DNA from: Roseiarcus sp963779095
Lineage (GTDB): Bacteria; Pseudomonadota; Alphaproteobacteria; Rhizobiales; Beijerinckiaceae
Assembly: GCA_963779095.1 (NCBI GenBank)
Contig: CAVZWU010000012.1
Location: 62,001-126,000, forward strand
Reading direction: 5' to 3'
DNA length: 64,000 bases
The number at the start of each line of letters is the position of its first letter. Position 1 is the first letter of the stretch. A program made the position numbers and the translations under genes. Shown here piece after piece: positions 61,778-64,000 of this stretch. Under the pieces are notes generated by a model, which saw nothing but the letters and a program-made list of their open reading frames with translations, was not told where the DNA came from and ran no database searches.

Positions 61778-62907
61778 ATGCCGCACCTGTTCAGCAAGCT
61801 TCGCATGCGCGATGTTGACTTCGCCAACCGGATCGGTGTTTCGCCGATGTGCCAATATTCTTGCGTTGACGGTTACGCGAACGATTGGCATTTCGCCCAT
61901 CTCGCCTCGCGGGCGGTTGGCGGCGCGGCGCTGGTGTTCACCGAGGCTGCCGCGGTCACGCCCGAGGGCCGGATTTCGCCGCAGGATCTCGGCGCCTGGA
62001 ACGAAAGGCATTTCGAGCCGCTCGAGCGAATCGCGCGTTTCATCGATTCTCAAGGCGCCCGCGCCGGCATTCAACTCGCGCATGCGGGACGAAAGGGCAG
62101 CACGTATCGGCCCGGCGCAGGACAGGGCGCGGTTCCCGAGACGGCCGGCGGGTGGCGCCCCTCGCCCCGAGCGCGATCGCGTTCAGCGACAGCTACGCCA
62201 AGCCGGACGAACTGACTTTGGACGAGATCAAGGCGTTGCAAAGCGCATTCGCGGTCGCGGCTGAACGCGCGGCCGCCGCCGGCTTCGCGGTGATCGAGAT
62301 TCACGGCGCCCATGGCTATTTGATTCACGAGTTTCTGTCGCCGTTGAGCAATCGCCGCACTGACGCCTACGGCGGCTCGTTCGACAACCGGACGCGATTC
62401 CTTCGCGAATGCGTCGCTGCGGTGCGACGCGTTTTGCCCGAGCGCTGTCCGCTCTTCGTGCGAATCTCGGCGACGGACTGGGTCGAGGGCGGATGGGACA
62501 TCGATCAATCGGTCGAGCTCGCGCGCCTCCTGCTCGCTCTCGGGGTCGATGTGATCGACTGCTCCTCGGGCGGCAACGTAGAGAAGGCGGACATTCCTGT
62601 CGGACCCGGATATCAGACGCCGTTCGCCGAGCGGATTCGGCGTGAGGCGAATATCGCCACCGCCGCGGTCGGCATGATTACCGCGCCGGTTCAGGCCGAC
62701 CAGATCATCCGCAACGATCAGGCGGATATCGTGCTCATCGCGCGGGAGATGCTGCGCGACCCCTACTGGCCGCTGCACGCGGCGCAAGAACTCGGGCAGA
62801 TCGCGCCGTGGCCAAGGCAATATCTGCGCGCGGCGCCGAGCGGGACGCCCGAACGCGTGGCCGCGTCCGTTCCGGCTGATCGGGTCAGGCAGGCTGCGGA
62901 GTCGTGA
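61778..62907 (+). pseudogene. Old Yellow Enzyme-family NADH:flavin oxidoreductase, one frameshift
   Basis: FMN-dependent ene-reductase/xenobiotic reductase of the YqjM class, about 375 residues when reconstructed. N-terminal part from ATG 61778: FANRIGVSPMCQYSCVDGYAN (FMN-binding Cys and Tyr region), FTEAAAVTPEGRISPQDLG, and QLAHAGRKGSTY. The frame is lost near 62150 (GGGTGGCGCCCCTCG, where GGW-x-x-VAPSAIAFSD is expected). After the shift: FAVIEIHGAHGYLIHEFLSPL, RTDAYGGSFDNRTRFL, IDCSSGGNV and DQIIRNDQADIVLIAREML. One indel, possibly a sequencing error. Confidence 0.88.
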
Positions 62908-62996
62908 AAAAACGGGCGCGGATCCGCTTGGCGGAGCGCTCCTCCTCGCGATAGGCTAATAGGAGCCCAATTGAGGGCGCGGTTTGGGGAAGTGAC

Positions 62997-63791
62997 ATGC
63001 GTAACTCGATCGTTTCCTGGGCGGTCGCCGCGGGGATCGCCCTTGGGGTCCCTGTCGTCGCGTCATCTGCGGCGAACGCCGAAAGCGTGATGAGATTATG
63101 CGCGACCCAATGGAAAGAAGCTCAAGGAGCTGGAACGACCGGCGGCCAGACGTGGCCCCAGTTTCTGGCGCAATGCCGTGCAGGCCAGAAGGGCGCCGCG
63201 GCGGCGCCAGCGTCGGCCCCGGCGCCCGCCCAGTCTGGCTCTCTCATTCCATGGTGGCAGCCCTCGGCGCCGGCTTCCGCGCCGGCGTCGAACTTCGGCG
63301 GCGCGACCGCGGGTCAGAGCGTCATGCGACTATGCGCGAGCCAATGGAAAGACGCCAAGGCGGCGGGGACGACCGGCGGCCAAACTTGGCCGCAGTTTCT
63401 GGCGCAATGCCGTGCGAGCCGTTCAGCCGCGGCCTCGCCCTCGGGCGGTTTCGCTCCGGCGCCGGCGCCGGCCCCTGCCCCAGCGCCCGCCTCTCAGTCG
63501 GGCTCGCTGTTTCCCTGGTGGCAGCCATCGGCCCACGCGCCGGCGTCGAACGTCAGCGCTCCTTCAGCCCTGCGAGCGGGCGAGTACGCGACTGAGGTTC
63601 AAGCGCATGCGACCTGCCCGTCAGACCAGGTCGTGTGGGTCAACACGCCGACGGGGATCTACCACTATTCGGGAACCCACTATTACGGGCACACGCGCAG
63701 GGGCGCCTACATGTGCGAAGCCAATGCGCGGGCGAGCGGATTTCGCGCCGCGCGGAATCGCGAACGTGAGGCGCAGACGCCTCCGGGCTGA
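62997..63791 (+). CDS. Secreted repeat protein with two TTGGQTWPQFLAQCRA units
   Basis: 264 residues. Signal peptide (VSWAVAAGIALGVPVVASSAANA, shown short) followed by two near-identical units: SVMRLCATQWKEAQGAG then TTGGQTWPQFLAQCRA, and SVMRLCASQWKDAKAAG then TTGGQTWPQFLAQCRA. Each is followed by a Pro/Ala/Ser linker and the block SGSLFPWWQPSA. The C-terminal domain VWVNTPTGIYHYSGTHYYG...MCEANARASGFRAA is a short secreted domain common in Hyphomicrobiales. Function unknown; Cys pairs suggest disulphides in the periplasm. The clean duplication suggests a recent internal tandem copy. Confidence 0.82.
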   Translation: MRNSIVSWAVAAGIALGVPVVASSAANAESVMRLCATQWKEAQGAGTTGGQTWPQFLAQCRAGQKGAAAAPASAPAPAQSGSLIPWWQPSAPASAPASNFGGATAGQSVMRLCASQWKDAKAAGTTGGQTWPQFLAQCRASRSAAASPSGGFAPAPAPAPAPAPASQSGSLFPWWQPSAHAPASNVSAPSALRAGEYATEVQAHATCPSDQVVWVNTPTGIYHYSGTHYYGHTRRGAYMCEANARASGFRAARNREREAQTPPG

Positions 63792-64000
63792 GAGCGCGGC
63801 CCACGGGCGTCGCCGAGAGCTGACTGAACAGCGCGTTTCCGGGCATCGGTTGTTTCCGCTGACGGCCTTGACGACCAGTTTCGACGCGCGCGCGGCCGCG
63901 CTTTTCACTGATGAGATTTGTCCGGCGGAGCGCACGCGCCGCGTAGCGATTGAGCGTCAAAATTATCAGCGACGATGTGTGACGCGCCTCACGGTGCGTC
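63792..64000. other. Right-end region without supported gene
   Basis: The last about 209 bases contain only short overlapping frames on the minus strand with no recognisable product. A gene may begin beyond the window. Confidence 0.5.

Overview
The window is GC-rich DNA from an alphaproteobacterium, most likely of the order Hyphomicrobiales (Rhizobiales). The clues are alphaproteobacterial-type FtsH and L28, a DUF2865-like secreted protein, a secreted protein with TTGGQTWPQFL-type repeats, a SmoEFGK/MtlK-like polyol locus and TRAP transporters. Genus cannot be fixed from sequence alone. At least six chromosomal genes carry single-base frame breaks (positions about 710-1715, 3140, 3454, 45200, 47562, 52345 and 62150). 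This could be real decay, but a long-read or metagenome assembly with residual indels is equally possible.

Layout: 1-7409 is chromosome (broken FtsX-like permease, broken acyl-CoA synthetase, ftsH, a leucine-carboxyl-methyltransferase-like enzyme, rpmB). 7410-32783 is accessory DNA: two integrative elements in tandem at the 3' end of a tRNA-Glu(CTC) gene (32740-32815, minus strand). Three copies of the tRNA 3' end (7410, 19751, 32739) delimit them. 32816-64000 is chromosome again: glutamine amidotransferase, xseA, DUF2865 protein, gltX, a GT21-like glycosyltransferase, a BON protein, a large minus-strand polyol uptake and catabolism locus (40419-52107), WD40 and CobW genes, small envelope and metal-cluster proteins, a cupin, a 2-hydroxyacid dehydrogenase, an orphan sugar-type ABC ATPase, a TRAP transporter, an Old Yellow Enzyme homologue and a repeat-containing secreted protein.

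Element 1 (7410-19794, about 12.4 kb) encodes a Toprim primase, a RepA-like ATPase, an iteron-like cluster, a Nu1-like small terminase, lambda-type portal, prohead protease/major capsid, gpW-like joiner, DUF2190 decoration protein, GpA-type large terminase and a tyrosine integrase. I see no tail, lysis or host-recognition genes. This is the gene set expected of a capsid-forming, tail-stealing phage satellite.

Element 2 (19751-32783, about 13 kb) carries its own integrase, an FRG-domain cargo gene, a different large terminase, a P4/D5-type primase interrupted by one amber codon at a normally Trp position, a DNA methyltransferase, an AlpA-like HTH protein and several unknown proteins. It has been invaded by a large-serine-recombinase module. 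It has no capsid genes and resembles a decaying P4-like satellite. Each element has its own short repeats near both ends (TACAAACGCC-like for element 1, TTGCCGTAY-like for element 2), which fit arm-type sites of two different integrases. Each also has a repeat cluster next to its replication gene.

The polyol locus reads as one transcriptional direction: fused FGGY kinase-HAD phosphatase, SorC-type regulator, binding protein, two permeases, ATPase, mannitol-dehydrogenase family enzyme and three short-chain dehydrogenases. A perfect 14-bp palindrome lies in front of the binding-protein gene.
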